64,000 nucleotides of DNA, from NCBI RefSeq assembly GCF_009600885.1, contig NZ_VCLA01000140.1, positions 55,016 through 119,015 of the forward strand, written 5' to 3'. The stretch comes from Streptomyces jumonjinensis (GTDB lineage Bacteria > Actinomycetota > Actinomycetes > Streptomycetales > Streptomycetaceae). The translations under genes and the position numbers were made by a program. The notes beneath the pieces were generated by a model, which did not search any database, was not told the origin of the DNA, and saw only the letters and a program-made list of their open reading frames with translations. This document shows, piece by piece, positions 43,085-51,282 of this stretch (its first letter is position 1; each line of letters opens with the position of its first letter).

Positions 43085-43407
43085 TTCGAGGGGGCGTCGG
43101 GGCGGGGCCCGGGTGACCGGGTTCCGCCCGTCGGGGGCGGGCCCGGGTGACCGGGTTCCGCCCCTTCTCCGTACCCGGCGGTCTCGGGCTCCATCCAGCC
43201 GCCGTAAGTGCCGACTTAGCTACTCACTTGGCTGAAAATCGACCCTTTCTCCCTTACCGAAGTCCGGGACCAGCACATCTTCCCTCGCTTGAAGCGTCAA
43301 CATCAGGCCAAATCTTTCATCGGGCATCATTTTCAGCCGGAGGAGATGGATATGCTCCCCGACTGTCGTCATATGATCATTCCCGTTCCGATGGTTTGAG
43401 GGTGCTG
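43085..43407. promoter_or_regulatory. Intergenic region: paired 25-bp repeats and conservon promoter
   Basis: A 25-bp element containing GGGTGACCGGGTTCCGCCC occurs at 43105-43129 and 43139-43163. Each copy can fold into a hairpin and they probably terminate pepN. The AT-richer part from about 43205 to 43400 should contain the conservon promoter. I see no gene. Confidence 0.6.
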
Positions 43408-44907
43408 ATGGTCCGACAGGAAACGTCGACCGAGACTCCGCGGCCCGCGGCTTCCCTTGTATGGCTGGCGCCTGTCGTCGTCACCGCCGCCGCCGCGGCC
43501 TTCGCCGCCGCCGTCGTGTCCGGATCCGCACGCACCGCCGTGATCTGGGTCGATGTCATCGCCGTCACCGCCATCGCCGTCTCCTGCGCCGAGACCGTGC
43601 GCCGTGGCCGCCGCGCCACCCTGCTGAGCGCCCGGCTCGCCGAACGGGAAGCCACCCTCGCCCGCGAACAGGCCGAGACCACCCGGCTCGTCCGCGAGCT
43701 GCTCCCCCAGGTGGTGCGGCGGCTGCGGCAGGGCGAGGAGCCCGAGGACATCCTCGAATCCCTGCACACCTCCGCCGAGCACAAGGCCGTTCTCAGCTCC
43801 GTGCTCGACGCGGTCGCCAGGGAGGAGGACCTCCGCGAGTCCGCGCAGCGCGCCTTCGTCAACATCGCCCGCCGGGTCCAGGCCATCGTGCACCAGCAGG
43901 CCCAGCAGCTGCGGGAGATGGAGGACCGGCACGGCAAGAACCCCGAGGTCTTCGGCGATCTGCTCCGCATCGACCACGGCACCGCACTGATCGGCAGGCT
44001 CGCGGACTCCATCGCCGTACTCGGCGGCGCGCGGCCCGGCCGCCAGTGGAGCAGGGCCGTACCCCTCTACAGCGTGATGCGCGGCGCGATGTCGCGGATC
44101 ATCGACTACCAGCGGGTGGAGCTGCACTCGGCCTCCGAGGTCGCCGTCGTCGGCCCCGCCGTCGAACCCCTGATCCACGCGCTCGCCGAACTGCTCGACA
44201 ACGCCACCCGCTACTCGCCGCCCCAGACCAAGGTCCACATCACGGCCGTCGAGGTGAACTCGGGCATCGCCGTGGAGGTCGAGGACGGCGGGGTGAGCAT
44301 GAGCGAGGAGGCCCGGCTCCGGGCCGAGCGCATGCTCCGCCAGGCCCGGCAGGGCATCGACGTCAACGATCTGGGCGAAACGCCCCGGCTCGGCCTCGCG
44401 GTGGTCGGCCGGCTCGCCCAGGCGTACGGCTTCACGGTCTCGCTGCGCTCATCGGCGTACGGCGGGGTGCGCGCCGTCCTGGTCGTGCCGAAGGAACTGA
44501 TCACCACCGTCGCGTCGGCGACCGGTCTCGCGCACGGCATCGGCGCGGCCTCCGGCCCCCGGGCCGGCGGTGCGGCGCTCTCCGGGCAGCTCACCGGACC
44601 TACGACGGCGGACTTCATCACCGCGGATGCCGGCGCGGCGGATGTCGGCGCGGCAGGTACCGGCGGCTCGCCCGGCGTCGACACAACAGACCACACGACG
44701 GGCGACGAGCTCCCCGTCGTCACCGAACGGACGGCGACCGGACTGCCGCAGCGCCGCCGTAGAACCCCCGTCACCGCAGCGCCCGCTGCCGCCGCGACCC
44801 AGCCGGAGGCCGCCCCCGCGGTCCAGCCCGGCATGTGGCTCGCGGCGTTCCAGAACGGCCTGGCCGGTGAGGCAACCCAGACGAACAAGGGGAGTACGCA
44901 GCCATGA
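43408..44907 (+). CDS. cvnA: Conservon histidine-kinase-like sensor CvnA
   Basis: This 499-aa membrane protein has an N-terminal pair of hydrophobic segments (about residues 14-58), a coiled region, and a GHKL ATPase domain with the N-box ALAELLDNATRYSPP and G-boxes VEVEDGGVSMSEEA and RLGLAVVGRLAQAYGF. The His-phosphorylation motif is degenerate. It ends in a long Ala/Thr/Pro-rich tail. I chose ATG 43408 because coding bias and the GAGGG site start there, though the frame is open from 43147. In Streptomyces conservons, CvnA acts as the receptor-like part of a GPCR-like complex with CvnB-D. Confidence 0.93.
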   Translation: MVRQETSTETPRPAASLVWLAPVVVTAAAAAFAAAVVSGSARTAVIWVDVIAVTAIAVSCAETVRRGRRATLLSARLAEREATLAREQAETTRLVRELLPQVVRRLRQGEEPEDILESLHTSAEHKAVLSSVLDAVAREEDLRESAQRAFVNIARRVQAIVHQQAQQLREMEDRHGKNPEVFGDLLRIDHGTALIGRLADSIAVLGGARPGRQWSRAVPLYSVMRGAMSRIIDYQRVELHSASEVAVVGPAVEPLIHALAELLDNATRYSPPQTKVHITAVEVNSGIAVEVEDGGVSMSEEARLRAERMLRQARQGIDVNDLGETPRLGLAVVGRLAQAYGFTVSLRSSAYGGVRAVLVVPKELITTVASATGLAHGIGAASGPRAGGAALSGQLTGPTTADFITADAGAADVGAAGTGGSPGVDTTDHTTGDELPVVTERTATGLPQRRRRTPVTAAPAAAATQPEAAPAVQPGMWLAAFQNGLAGEATQTNKGSTQP

Positions 44908-45320
44908 TTCAGCAGCGGTCCGACCAGACGAACATGGACTGGATGCTCAAGGACCTGGCCGAGGGCGTACCGCAGACCAGACACGTCATCGTGCTGTCGG
45001 CGGACGGACTGCGGATCGCCCAGTACGGCGGGGACACCGACACCGCCGACCGGCTGGCGGCGGCCTGCGCCGGACTCCAGTCGCTGGCGGGCGCCGTGGC
45101 CTCCGAACTGCCGGGCAGCGACGGCCGGATGCGTCTGGTGGTCATCGAGATGAGCGGCGGCTTCTTCTATCTGATGGCCGCGGGCGCGGGCGCGTTCCTG
45201 GCCGTGCTGGCGGACGAAGGCGTGGACGCCGGACTGATGGGGCAGCGGATGAGGGACCTCGTGCTGCGGATCGGAGAGCACCTGTCGAGCCCGCCCCGGC
45301 AGGACAGGCAGACGAGGTGA
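44904..45320 (+). CDS. cvnB: Conservon roadblock/LC7 protein CvnB
   Basis: This 138-aa protein has the roadblock/LC7 fold (DWMLKDLAEGVPQTRHVIVLSADGL, then RLVVIEMSGGFFYLMAAG). In conservons it interacts with CvnD and probably acts as a regulator of its GTPase cycle. It starts inside the cvnA stop (ATGA) and its own stop overlaps the cvnC start (GTGA), so translation is coupled throughout. Confidence 0.95.
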   Translation: MIQQRSDQTNMDWMLKDLAEGVPQTRHVIVLSADGLRIAQYGGDTDTADRLAAACAGLQSLAGAVASELPGSDGRMRLVVIEMSGGFFYLMAAGAGAFLAVLADEGVDAGLMGQRMRDLVLRIGEHLSSPPRQDRQTR

Positions 45321-45673
45321 GCGGCGCGCGGGACTGGGAGGCGAACAGTCCCGAGCGGCTGTACGTCATCACGGGCGGTCGCAGCGGTTCCTCCGTGCCC
45401 GCGACCCTCGACCTGGTCACCCTGATCGTGGCGAAGTCCGGCCCCCGGCACGGTATGCAGCCGGAGCACGCCGCGATCATCCGCCTCTGCCAGTCCCCGC
45501 TCTCGGTGGCCGAGATCTCCGCGTACACCGGTCTTCCGGTGAGCGTCGTCACCGTCCTGCTGAGCGATCTGCTGCGGGACGAAAAGGTGATGGCCCGCGC
45601 ACCGGTCCAGGCCGCCCGACTCCCCGACCGCGCTTTGATTGAGGCAGTGATCGATGGACTTCAGAAGCTCTGA
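45317..45673 (+). CDS. cvnC: Conservon DUF742 protein CvnC
   Basis: The protein has 118 aa from GTG 45317. The DUF742 features are ERLYVITGGRSGS at the N-terminus and a winged-helix-like C-terminal part (HAAIIRLCQSPLSVAEISAYTGLPVSVVTVLLSDL). It may bind DNA or link the complex to other proteins; its exact role is unknown. It overlaps cvnB by four bases and cvnD by 20. Confidence 0.94.
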   Translation: MSGARDWEANSPERLYVITGGRSGSSVPATLDLVTLIVAKSGPRHGMQPEHAAIIRLCQSPLSVAEISAYTGLPVSVVTVLLSDLLRDEKVMARAPVQAARLPDRALIEAVIDGLQKL

Positions 45674-46274
45674 GCAGGCCCTCGGCCCGCGCAGCGAGGA
45701 CGCGCTGCCCGCGACGGCCACCGCCGCCGTCAAGGTGGTCATCGTGGGCGGCTTCGGGGTGGGCAAGACGACCCTGGTCGGCTCGGTGAGCGAGATCAGA
45801 CCGCTGACCACCGAGGAGACGATGACCCAGGCCGGGATCGGCGTGGACGACACCCTGGGCGTCGAGCGCAAGGCCACCACGACCGTCGCCATGGACTTCG
45901 GCCGGATCAGCGTCAACGACGAGCTGGTGCTGTATCTGTTCGGCACCCCCGGACAGCAGCGCTTCTGGTTTCTGTGGCGCGGGCTGTTCGAGGGCGCGCT
46001 CGGCGCGGTGGTCCTGGTGGACACCCGGCGGCTGGAGGTCAGCTTCGACGTCATCGGGCGGCTGGAGGAGCGGGGGGTGCCGTTCATCGTGGCCGTCAAC
46101 ACCTTCCCGGACGCTCCGGTGTACCCCGTCGAGGAGATCCGGGGAGCGCTCGACCTTCCGGAGTCGGTGCCGATCGTGGAGTGCGACGCCCGGCTGCGGG
46201 ACTCCAGCCGGGATGTGCTGATGACGCTCATGCGCTATCTCCAGTCCCTGGCGGTGCCGGCGGGCGCTTCGTAG
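45654..46274 (+). CDS. cvnD: Conservon small GTPase CvnD
   Basis: This 206-aa Ras/MglA-like GTPase has the P-loop GGFGVGKTTLV (32-42) and LFGTPGQQRFWFLWRG as switch II. NTF in VAVNTFPDAP corresponds to the NKxD guanine-specificity motif in altered form. It starts 20 bases before the end of cvnC. The four cvn genes form one operon. Such systems tune development and secondary metabolism in Streptomyces; this copy's signal is unknown. Confidence 0.95.
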   Translation: MDFRSSEQALGPRSEDALPATATAAVKVVIVGGFGVGKTTLVGSVSEIRPLTTEETMTQAGIGVDDTLGVERKATTTVAMDFGRISVNDELVLYLFGTPGQQRFWFLWRGLFEGALGAVVLVDTRRLEVSFDVIGRLEERGVPFIVAVNTFPDAPVYPVEEIRGALDLPESVPIVECDARLRDSSRDVLMTLMRYLQSLAVPAGAS

Positions 46275-46314
46275 GTCTGTGCCTGGGGCTCTGGGGCCCC
46301 TTGGGAAGCGTCGC

Positions 46315-47253
46315 CTACCGCCGGGTGGCTACGGGCTCGGCATCGGGCTCGGCATCGGGCGCGGCCTCGGGCGCGGGCAGTGGACCGCCGGCCGGAGCCG
46401 GGCGGCGGGGCTGAAGCTGTCCCACCAGGGTCGCGCCGAACGCCAGCGTCATACCCGCGAGCTGTACGGGAGTGAGCGCCTCGCCGAGCGCCGCCCAGCC
46501 GATGACGGCCGCGGTGATCGGTGACAGCGGGCCGAGCAGGGTCGCCGAGGTGGCGGTCAGCCGCTCGATGCCACGGAACCAGAGCCAGTAGGCGACGGCG
46601 GTGTTGGCGAGCGCGAGATAGAGATACCCGGCGATGTTGGTACCGCTCAGCGCGGGCGGAGCGCCCTCGGCGAGGAGGGCGACCGGGGCGATCAGCAGCC
46701 CGCCCGCGGTCAGCTGCCAGCCCGTCATCACCAGCGGGCCCACGCCCTCGGGCCGGCCCCAGCGCTTGGTGAGCACCACCCCCGCGGACATCGAGGCGGA
46801 CGAGGCCAGACCCGCCAGCACCCCGACGAGATCCAGTCCGGCCCCGGCCCGCAGCACCACCAGGCTCACGCCGAAGGCCGCGGCTATGGCGGCGAGCAGG
46901 GTGCGGGCGGTCGGCCGTTCGCTCAGCAGCAGCGCGGCCAGACCGGCGACGAAGAGCGGGCCGACCGAGCCGACGACGGCGGCGACCCCGCCGGGCAGCC
47001 GGTAGGCGGCGAGAAAGAGCAGCGGGAAGAACGCCCCGATATTGAGCGCGCCGAGCACTGCCGCCTTCCCCCACCAGGCCCCGCGCGGCAGCACCCGGGT
47101 GACGGCGAGGATCAGCAGCCCGGCGGGCAGGGCCCGCATCAGACCGGTGAACAGGGGTCTGTCGGGCGGCAGGAACTCCGTGGTGACCGCGTAGGTGGAG
47201 CCCCAGGAGATCGGGGCGAGCGCGGTGAGGGCGATGACGGCCGCACGGTTCAT
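46315..47253 (-). CDS. EamA/DMT-family transporter
   Basis: This 312-aa membrane protein has ten hydrophobic helices in two EamA repeats (APISWGSTYAVTTEFLPPDRP at the start of the first, ASSASMSAGVVLTKRWGRPEG at the start of the second). The C-terminus carries an Ala/Pro/Glu repeat (APDAEPDAEP). I used ATG 47253, which gives the family start MNRAAVIALTALAPISWGS. It probably exports metabolites or amino acids. It is divergent from a MarR regulator across an operator array, so it is the likely target of that regulator. Confidence 0.92.
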   Translation of the reverse strand: MNRAAVIALTALAPISWGSTYAVTTEFLPPDRPLFTGLMRALPAGLLILAVTRVLPRGAWWGKAAVLGALNIGAFFPLLFLAAYRLPGGVAAVVGSVGPLFVAGLAALLLSERPTARTLLAAIAAAFGVSLVVLRAGAGLDLVGVLAGLASSASMSAGVVLTKRWGRPEGVGPLVMTGWQLTAGGLLIAPVALLAEGAPPALSGTNIAGYLYLALANTAVAYWLWFRGIERLTATSATLLGPLSPITAAVIGWAALGEALTPVQLAGMTLAFGATLVGQLQPRRPAPAGGPLPAPEAAPDAEPDAEPVATRR

Positions 47254-47280
47254 GGAGTCCTCCGGAGGGATGCGAATGAG

Positions 47281-47340
47281 AAGTAGCTTACTCATAAGCT
47301 ACTTAGTTGCAAGCCGCTTACTTGAAAGCTGCTTACTTGC
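47281..47340. promoter_or_regulatory. Operator array between eamA and marR
   Basis: AAGTAGCTTA (47281-47290) and TAAGCTACTT (47295-47304) form a perfect 10-bp inverted repeat around CTCA. Three 15-bp direct repeats of the type AAGCTGCTTACTTGC follow end to end at 47296, 47311 and 47326. The whole block is low in GC. It is best explained as multiple binding sites for the adjacent MarR protein. Confidence 0.8.
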
Positions 47341-47371
47341 AGACAACCCATGGCGGACGGATACTGGTGCG

Positions 47372-47947
47372 GTGACTCCTTCGCATGACTCGACTCCCCC
47401 CGCCTCCCCAGCCGCCACGGACCCTCAGGGGTCGCCGAATCCCGGGCCCGGCGCCGCCCGTGACGCGGTGGACGCGATCGTCGACCAGTGGACGGCGGTA
47501 CGGCCCGATCTCGACACCGCTCCGATGGCGGTCTACGGACGGATCTACCGGATCGCCCGGGTCATGGGCGATCTGATGGAGAAGGAGTACCGGCGCTTCG
47601 GGCTCACCCGCGGGGAGTTCGACGTGGTCGCGACGCTACGGCGCTCGGGGGAGCCGTACACCCTCTCGCCCCGGGAGCTGTCGGCGACGCTGATGCTCAC
47701 CACCGGGGGGATGACGGGGCGGCTGGACAAGCTGGAGAAGGCGGGGCTGCTCGTCCGCAGCCCCGACCCGGACGACCGCCGGGGGCTGCGGGTCACGCTC
47801 ACCGGCCAGGGGCTGGAGCTGGCCGACCAGGCGGTGGCGGCCGGACTCGCCGTGCAGCGGCAGGTGTTCGGCTCGGTGCTCGACGAACGGCAGGGCGAGC
47901 AGCTCGGGGATCTCCTCCGGCTGCTGATGACCGCCCATCGGGCCTAG
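47372..47947 (+). CDS. MarR-family transcriptional regulator
   Basis: This 191-aa winged-helix regulator has the recognition region YTLSPRELSATLMLTTGGMTGRLDKLEKAGLL and the wing RSPDPDDRRGLRVTLTGQG. GTG 47372 is chosen because the frame upstream runs through the operator array. The protein has an N-terminal Pro/Ala-rich extension of about 35 residues. It probably represses itself and the divergent EamA exporter, released by an unknown ligand. Confidence 0.93.
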   Translation: MTPSHDSTPPASPAATDPQGSPNPGPGAARDAVDAIVDQWTAVRPDLDTAPMAVYGRIYRIARVMGDLMEKEYRRFGLTRGEFDVVATLRRSGEPYTLSPRELSATLMLTTGGMTGRLDKLEKAGLLVRSPDPDDRRGLRVTLTGQGLELADQAVAAGLAVQRQVFGSVLDERQGEQLGDLLRLLMTAHRA

Positions 47948-47975
47948 GTCTCTCTTGCCCGGCAGGGCATGCCAA

Positions 47976-48010
47976 GGCGCTCCGGGGTGTGCGTAACACC
48001 CCGGAGCGCC
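47976..48010. terminator. Hairpin terminator after marR
   Basis: A perfect 15-bp stem (47976-47990 with 47996-48010) has the loop GCGTA. It lies between the convergent marR and small membrane protein genes. Confidence 0.82.
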
Positions 48011-48084
48011 CGGAGAACATCGGACAGGGCCGCGCCGCCCGGTCCCGGCCAGGGCCGGGGGGGCGGAGCGGTCCGGTCGTCGGG

Positions 48085-48321
48085 TCAGCCCTGCTGCTGT
48101 TCCCTGGACTTGTCGAGGACCATCACCAGGCCCGCGATCACCAGGAAGATCACCAGTGGCGTGGCGACGAAGAGGCCGAGAGTCTCGGCCACACTCAGGC
48201 CCTGGCCCGGGTCGTCGCCGTCGTCACGCGTCAGAGCGAGCGCGGGCGACGACAGGAGCAGCATCATCAGCGTCGTACCGGCCGCGACGGTGCCGGCGCG
48301 CAAAACGTTCTTCTTGTCCAC
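48085..48321 (-). CDS. Small membrane protein (78 aa)
   Basis: An N-terminal hydrophobic segment (AGTVAAGTTLMMLLLSSPALA), likely a signal peptide, is followed by a short acidic stretch (DDGDDPGQG) and one more membrane helix (LGLFVATPLVIFLVIAGLVMVL) with a charged tail. It starts at GTG 48321. It is small, conserved-looking and of unknown function. It lies just downstream of malQ in the same direction. Confidence 0.75.
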   Translation of the reverse strand: MDKKNVLRAGTVAAGTTLMMLLLSSPALALTRDDGDDPGQGLSVAETLGLFVATPLVIFLVIAGLVMVLDKSREQQQG

Positions 48322-48447
48322 GGTGCCAACGTAGCGAACGCCTGATCGGGCCGCGCGCCCGGGGGTGCCGTACGAGCACCGGGCCCAGTCTCCGCTCTGT
48401 CCGTCCAGGGGTGGGGTACGCGTCGTGCGGAGGCGGGGTACGCGTCG

Positions 48448-50661
48448 TCACGGCGCGGGCTCACCGTCGTCACGGCGCGGGCCGCCGGGGAAGAGTTCCA
48501 TCAGCGCGTGGAGCCGGGGTGAGCGCGCCAGCTGTTCCAGCGCCAGCGGGCGGGCCTCGGCGTCGGCCATCGGCAGCCGCCAGTTCGGATACTGGTCCCA
48601 GGTGCCGGGCACGTTCTGCGGGCGGCGGTCCCCGACCGCGTCCGGGAGCCAGACGCCCACCATCCGGGCGGGGGTGGCGAGCAGAAACCGGTGGACCGCT
48701 CTGACCAGGGCCTCCTCATGGGCCGCGCCCAACGGCCCCTCCTCATGGACCCCTCCGGCCCGGCCCAGCCCCTGGGCTCCTCCCACGCGGGCCGCGCCAT
48801 GGGCGCTCTGGGTGCTCTGGGTGCTCTGGGTGCTCTGGGCGAGGCTCTCCTCATGGGCCGTGACCTCCGGCAGCAGGCCGAGCTCCTGGAACAGCCGCAG
48901 CCACTCCCGGACATCGGCCCGCTCCCGCAGCCGCTCCTCCCGCAGCGGCCGTGTCAGCAGCCCGAGCCGGTCGCGCAGCTCCGTATGCTCCCCGTTCAGC
49001 CGGGCGGCGGTCGGGGGCAGATCGTGGGTGGTCGCGGTCGCCACGCACTCCTCGCGCCACTCCCCGGGCGGCAGCGGGCCGTCCGTGCCGCCCCAGTCGC
49101 GCTCGAACCAGAGGACGGAGGCGCCCAGCACTCCGCGCCGGGCCAGCGTCTCCCGTACCCCCGGCTCGACCGTGCCCAGGTCCTCCCCGACGACGACGGC
49201 GCCCGCCCGGTGGGCCTCCAGGACCAGAACGGCGAGCATCGCCTCCGCGTCGTAGCCGACATAGGCGCCCTCGGTGGGCGAGCAGCCCGCGGGGACCCAC
49301 CAGAGGCGGAAGAGGCCCATGACATGGTCGATCCGGACCGCCCCCGCATGGGCGAAGAGGCCGCGCAGCAGTTCGCGGAAGGGTTCGTAGCCGAGGGACG
49401 CGAGCACATCGGGCCGCCAGGGCGGCAGCCCCCAGTCCTGCCCCCGCCCGTTGAAGGCGTCCGGGGGCGCACCGACCGACATTCCGGAGGCGAACACCTC
49501 GCCCTGCGCCCAGGCGTCCGCGCCGTCCGGGTGCACCCCCACCGCGAGGTCGTGCACGATGCCGATCCCCATGCCCGCCTCGCTCGCCGCGCGGGCGGCC
49601 TCGGCGAGCTGGCGGTCGGTGAGCCAGAGCGCCCAGGAGTGGAAGTCGACCCGGTCCATCAGCTCGCGCCGGGCCCGCGCGGTCCCGGGCGAGCGCGGGT
49701 CGCGGAGCTCCTCGGACCAGGAGCGCCAGTGCGGGCCGTGCCGCTCGGCGAGGGCGCACCAGGTGGCGTGGTCGTCCAGGGGGCGGCCCCGGGCGGCGAC
49801 GAAGTCGCAGTAGGCGGCGCGGCGTCCGGGTCCCTGGGGCACCCGGCGCACCAGCTCCAGCGCCGCGCGCTTCAGCTCCCACACGGCGTCCCGGTCGATC
49901 AGCGCGCCCTTCTCCAGGACCGCGGTACGCAGCCCGGCGGCCTGCTCCCGCAGCAGATCGAGCCGCTCCCGGTCCGGGCCGCTCACCTCGGCGTACTCGG
50001 GGATGTCCGCGATCCGCAGATGGACCGGGTCGGGGAAGCGGCGGGACGAGGGGCGGTAGGGGGAGGGGTCGGTGATCCCGCCGGGTCCTGCGGGCACGGC
50101 CGCGTGCAAGGGGTTGACCTGGAGGAATTCGGTGCCGAGCGAGCGGCCGGACCAAGCCGCGAACTCGGCCAGATCGCCGAGGTCGCCCATGCCCCAGGAG
50201 CGGGCGGAGAGCAGGGAGTAGAGCTGGAGCAGAAAGCCATGGGAGCGGCGGGGCGGGTGCGGGGCCCGCTCGGGCGCGACGATGAGCACGCACCCGCCGG
50301 TGCGCCCGTCGGGGGAGCGGGCCGTGAGCCGGTGCACTCCGCAGGGGGCCTCGCGCCAGTCTGCGTGGTCGCCGCCGTCCTCCAGGGCGATGGTCAGCTC
50401 GGTGCCGTCGGGCAGCTCGGCCAGGGCGCGGGGCGCGCTCTCCCCGTGCCAGCGGACCACGGTCGCGGGGAGCAGCCGGCGGGCGGCGGCCGACTCGGCG
50501 CGGTCGAGGGCGTCCTGGACTGCGCCCGGACTCGTCGCGTCCACTCCGAGCGCGGCGAGGATCGCGACGACGGTGGTCTCGGGGGCGGGGACGGTCACCC
50601 CGCCGGGGGGCGTGTGGGAGACGGCGACTCCGTGCAGCGCGGCGAGCCTCGCGAGGCTCAT
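48448..50661 (-). CDS. malQ: 4-alpha-glucanotransferase
   Basis: This 737-aa GH77 enzyme transfers alpha-1,4-glucan segments between maltodextrins. Motifs are SPYRPSSRRFPDPVHL, nucleophile Asp in VRIDHVMGLFRLWW (about residue 445), acid/base Glu in VVGEDLGT, and the transition-state Asp in TTHDLPPTA. The N-terminal 130 residues form the extra domain usual in actinobacterial MalQ. Between about residues 610 and 650 is a low-complexity insertion with STQSTQSTQS from a nine-base repeat (48805-48841). ATG 50661 has AAGGAG. Confidence 0.95.
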   Translation of the reverse strand: MSLARLAALHGVAVSHTPPGGVTVPAPETTVVAILAALGVDATSPGAVQDALDRAESAAARRLLPATVVRWHGESAPRALAELPDGTELTIALEDGGDHADWREAPCGVHRLTARSPDGRTGGCVLIVAPERAPHPPRRSHGFLLQLYSLLSARSWGMGDLGDLAEFAAWSGRSLGTEFLQVNPLHAAVPAGPGGITDPSPYRPSSRRFPDPVHLRIADIPEYAEVSGPDRERLDLLREQAAGLRTAVLEKGALIDRDAVWELKRAALELVRRVPQGPGRRAAYCDFVAARGRPLDDHATWCALAERHGPHWRSWSEELRDPRSPGTARARRELMDRVDFHSWALWLTDRQLAEAARAASEAGMGIGIVHDLAVGVHPDGADAWAQGEVFASGMSVGAPPDAFNGRGQDWGLPPWRPDVLASLGYEPFRELLRGLFAHAGAVRIDHVMGLFRLWWVPAGCSPTEGAYVGYDAEAMLAVLVLEAHRAGAVVVGEDLGTVEPGVRETLARRGVLGASVLWFERDWGGTDGPLPPGEWREECVATATTHDLPPTAARLNGEHTELRDRLGLLTRPLREERLRERADVREWLRLFQELGLLPEVTAHEESLAQSTQSTQSTQSAHGAARVGGAQGLGRAGGVHEEGPLGAAHEEALVRAVHRFLLATPARMVGVWLPDAVGDRRPQNVPGTWDQYPNWRLPMADAEARPLALEQLARSPRLHALMELFPGGPRRDDGEPAP

Positions 50662-50671
50662 ACGGACTCCT

Positions 50672-50983
50672 TCAGACTCCTGGGGACCGGGCGCCGCCCA
50701 CGAGCCCGGCGGCGCTCGGCTCGCTGGTGAGCGGGGTGGTTCCGGCGAGCGGGGGCTCGCTGGTCAGCGGGGCGGCATCAGGCAGCGGGGGCTCGCTGAT
50801 GAGCGGGGCGAGTCCGGCGGGCCCGGTTATCCCCGCCGGGCACCCGGGCCCCGGGCCCGCCGCCGCGGAGCACGACCGGGGGCCGGGGAGCCGCTCGTCC
50901 CCCAGGGCCCGGTCACGGGCCTCAGCGGACAGAGCGGTCGGAGCGGTCGGAGCGGGCAGCGGCAGCTGTGCGGATGCGGTCAT
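50672..50983 (-). CDS. Putative small Pro/Ser-rich protein with 12-residue repeats
   Basis: The frame is 103 aa from ATG 50983, preceded by GGGAG at reasonable spacing and ending 10 bases before malQ. The C-terminal half contains three 12-residue repeats of the type PLTSEPPLAGTT, encoded by 36-bp tandem repeats (50718-50822). There is no signal peptide and no homology I recognise. It may be a real small gene upstream of malQ or only leader DNA. Confidence 0.35.
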   Translation of the reverse strand: MTASAQLPLPAPTAPTALSAEARDRALGDERLPGPRSCSAAAGPGPGCPAGITGPAGLAPLISEPPLPDAAPLTSEPPLAGTTPLTSEPSAAGLVGGARSPGV

Positions 50984-51211
50984 GACGGGCACTCCCAAGG
51001 GACGGCACTGATCGGCAACCGGTCGGTGCGGCCCCTACCCCCTGGGCATCACCGCAGGCGTACCCACCCAGTCAACGTGCTCTCCGTCACATTTCGTTCC
51101 CGGCCCGCCGGTTGTCCACCGTTCGCCACACGCTCCGGCCGCCTTCCCGCCCCCTCCCCCGGCCCCTCCCCCGCCCCACGCCAGGCAAAAGACGCAGAAC
51201 GGCCACGCACG

Positions 51212-51240
51212 TTGACACCTTCCACAGGGGGTGGTGAGGT
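51212..51240 (+). promoter_or_regulatory. Candidate promoter of the GH84-type gene
   Basis: A consensus -35 TTGACA (51212-51217) is followed after 17 bases by TGAGGT, a weak -10. AAAGGAG (51271-51277) is the ribosome site for GTG 51283. The remaining 50984-51211 region is non-coding, very C-rich, and shows no other element I can support. Confidence 0.4.
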
Positions 51241-51282
51241 CGCAACCGAACAGAGACATGAGAGGTATCGAAAGGAGACCTT

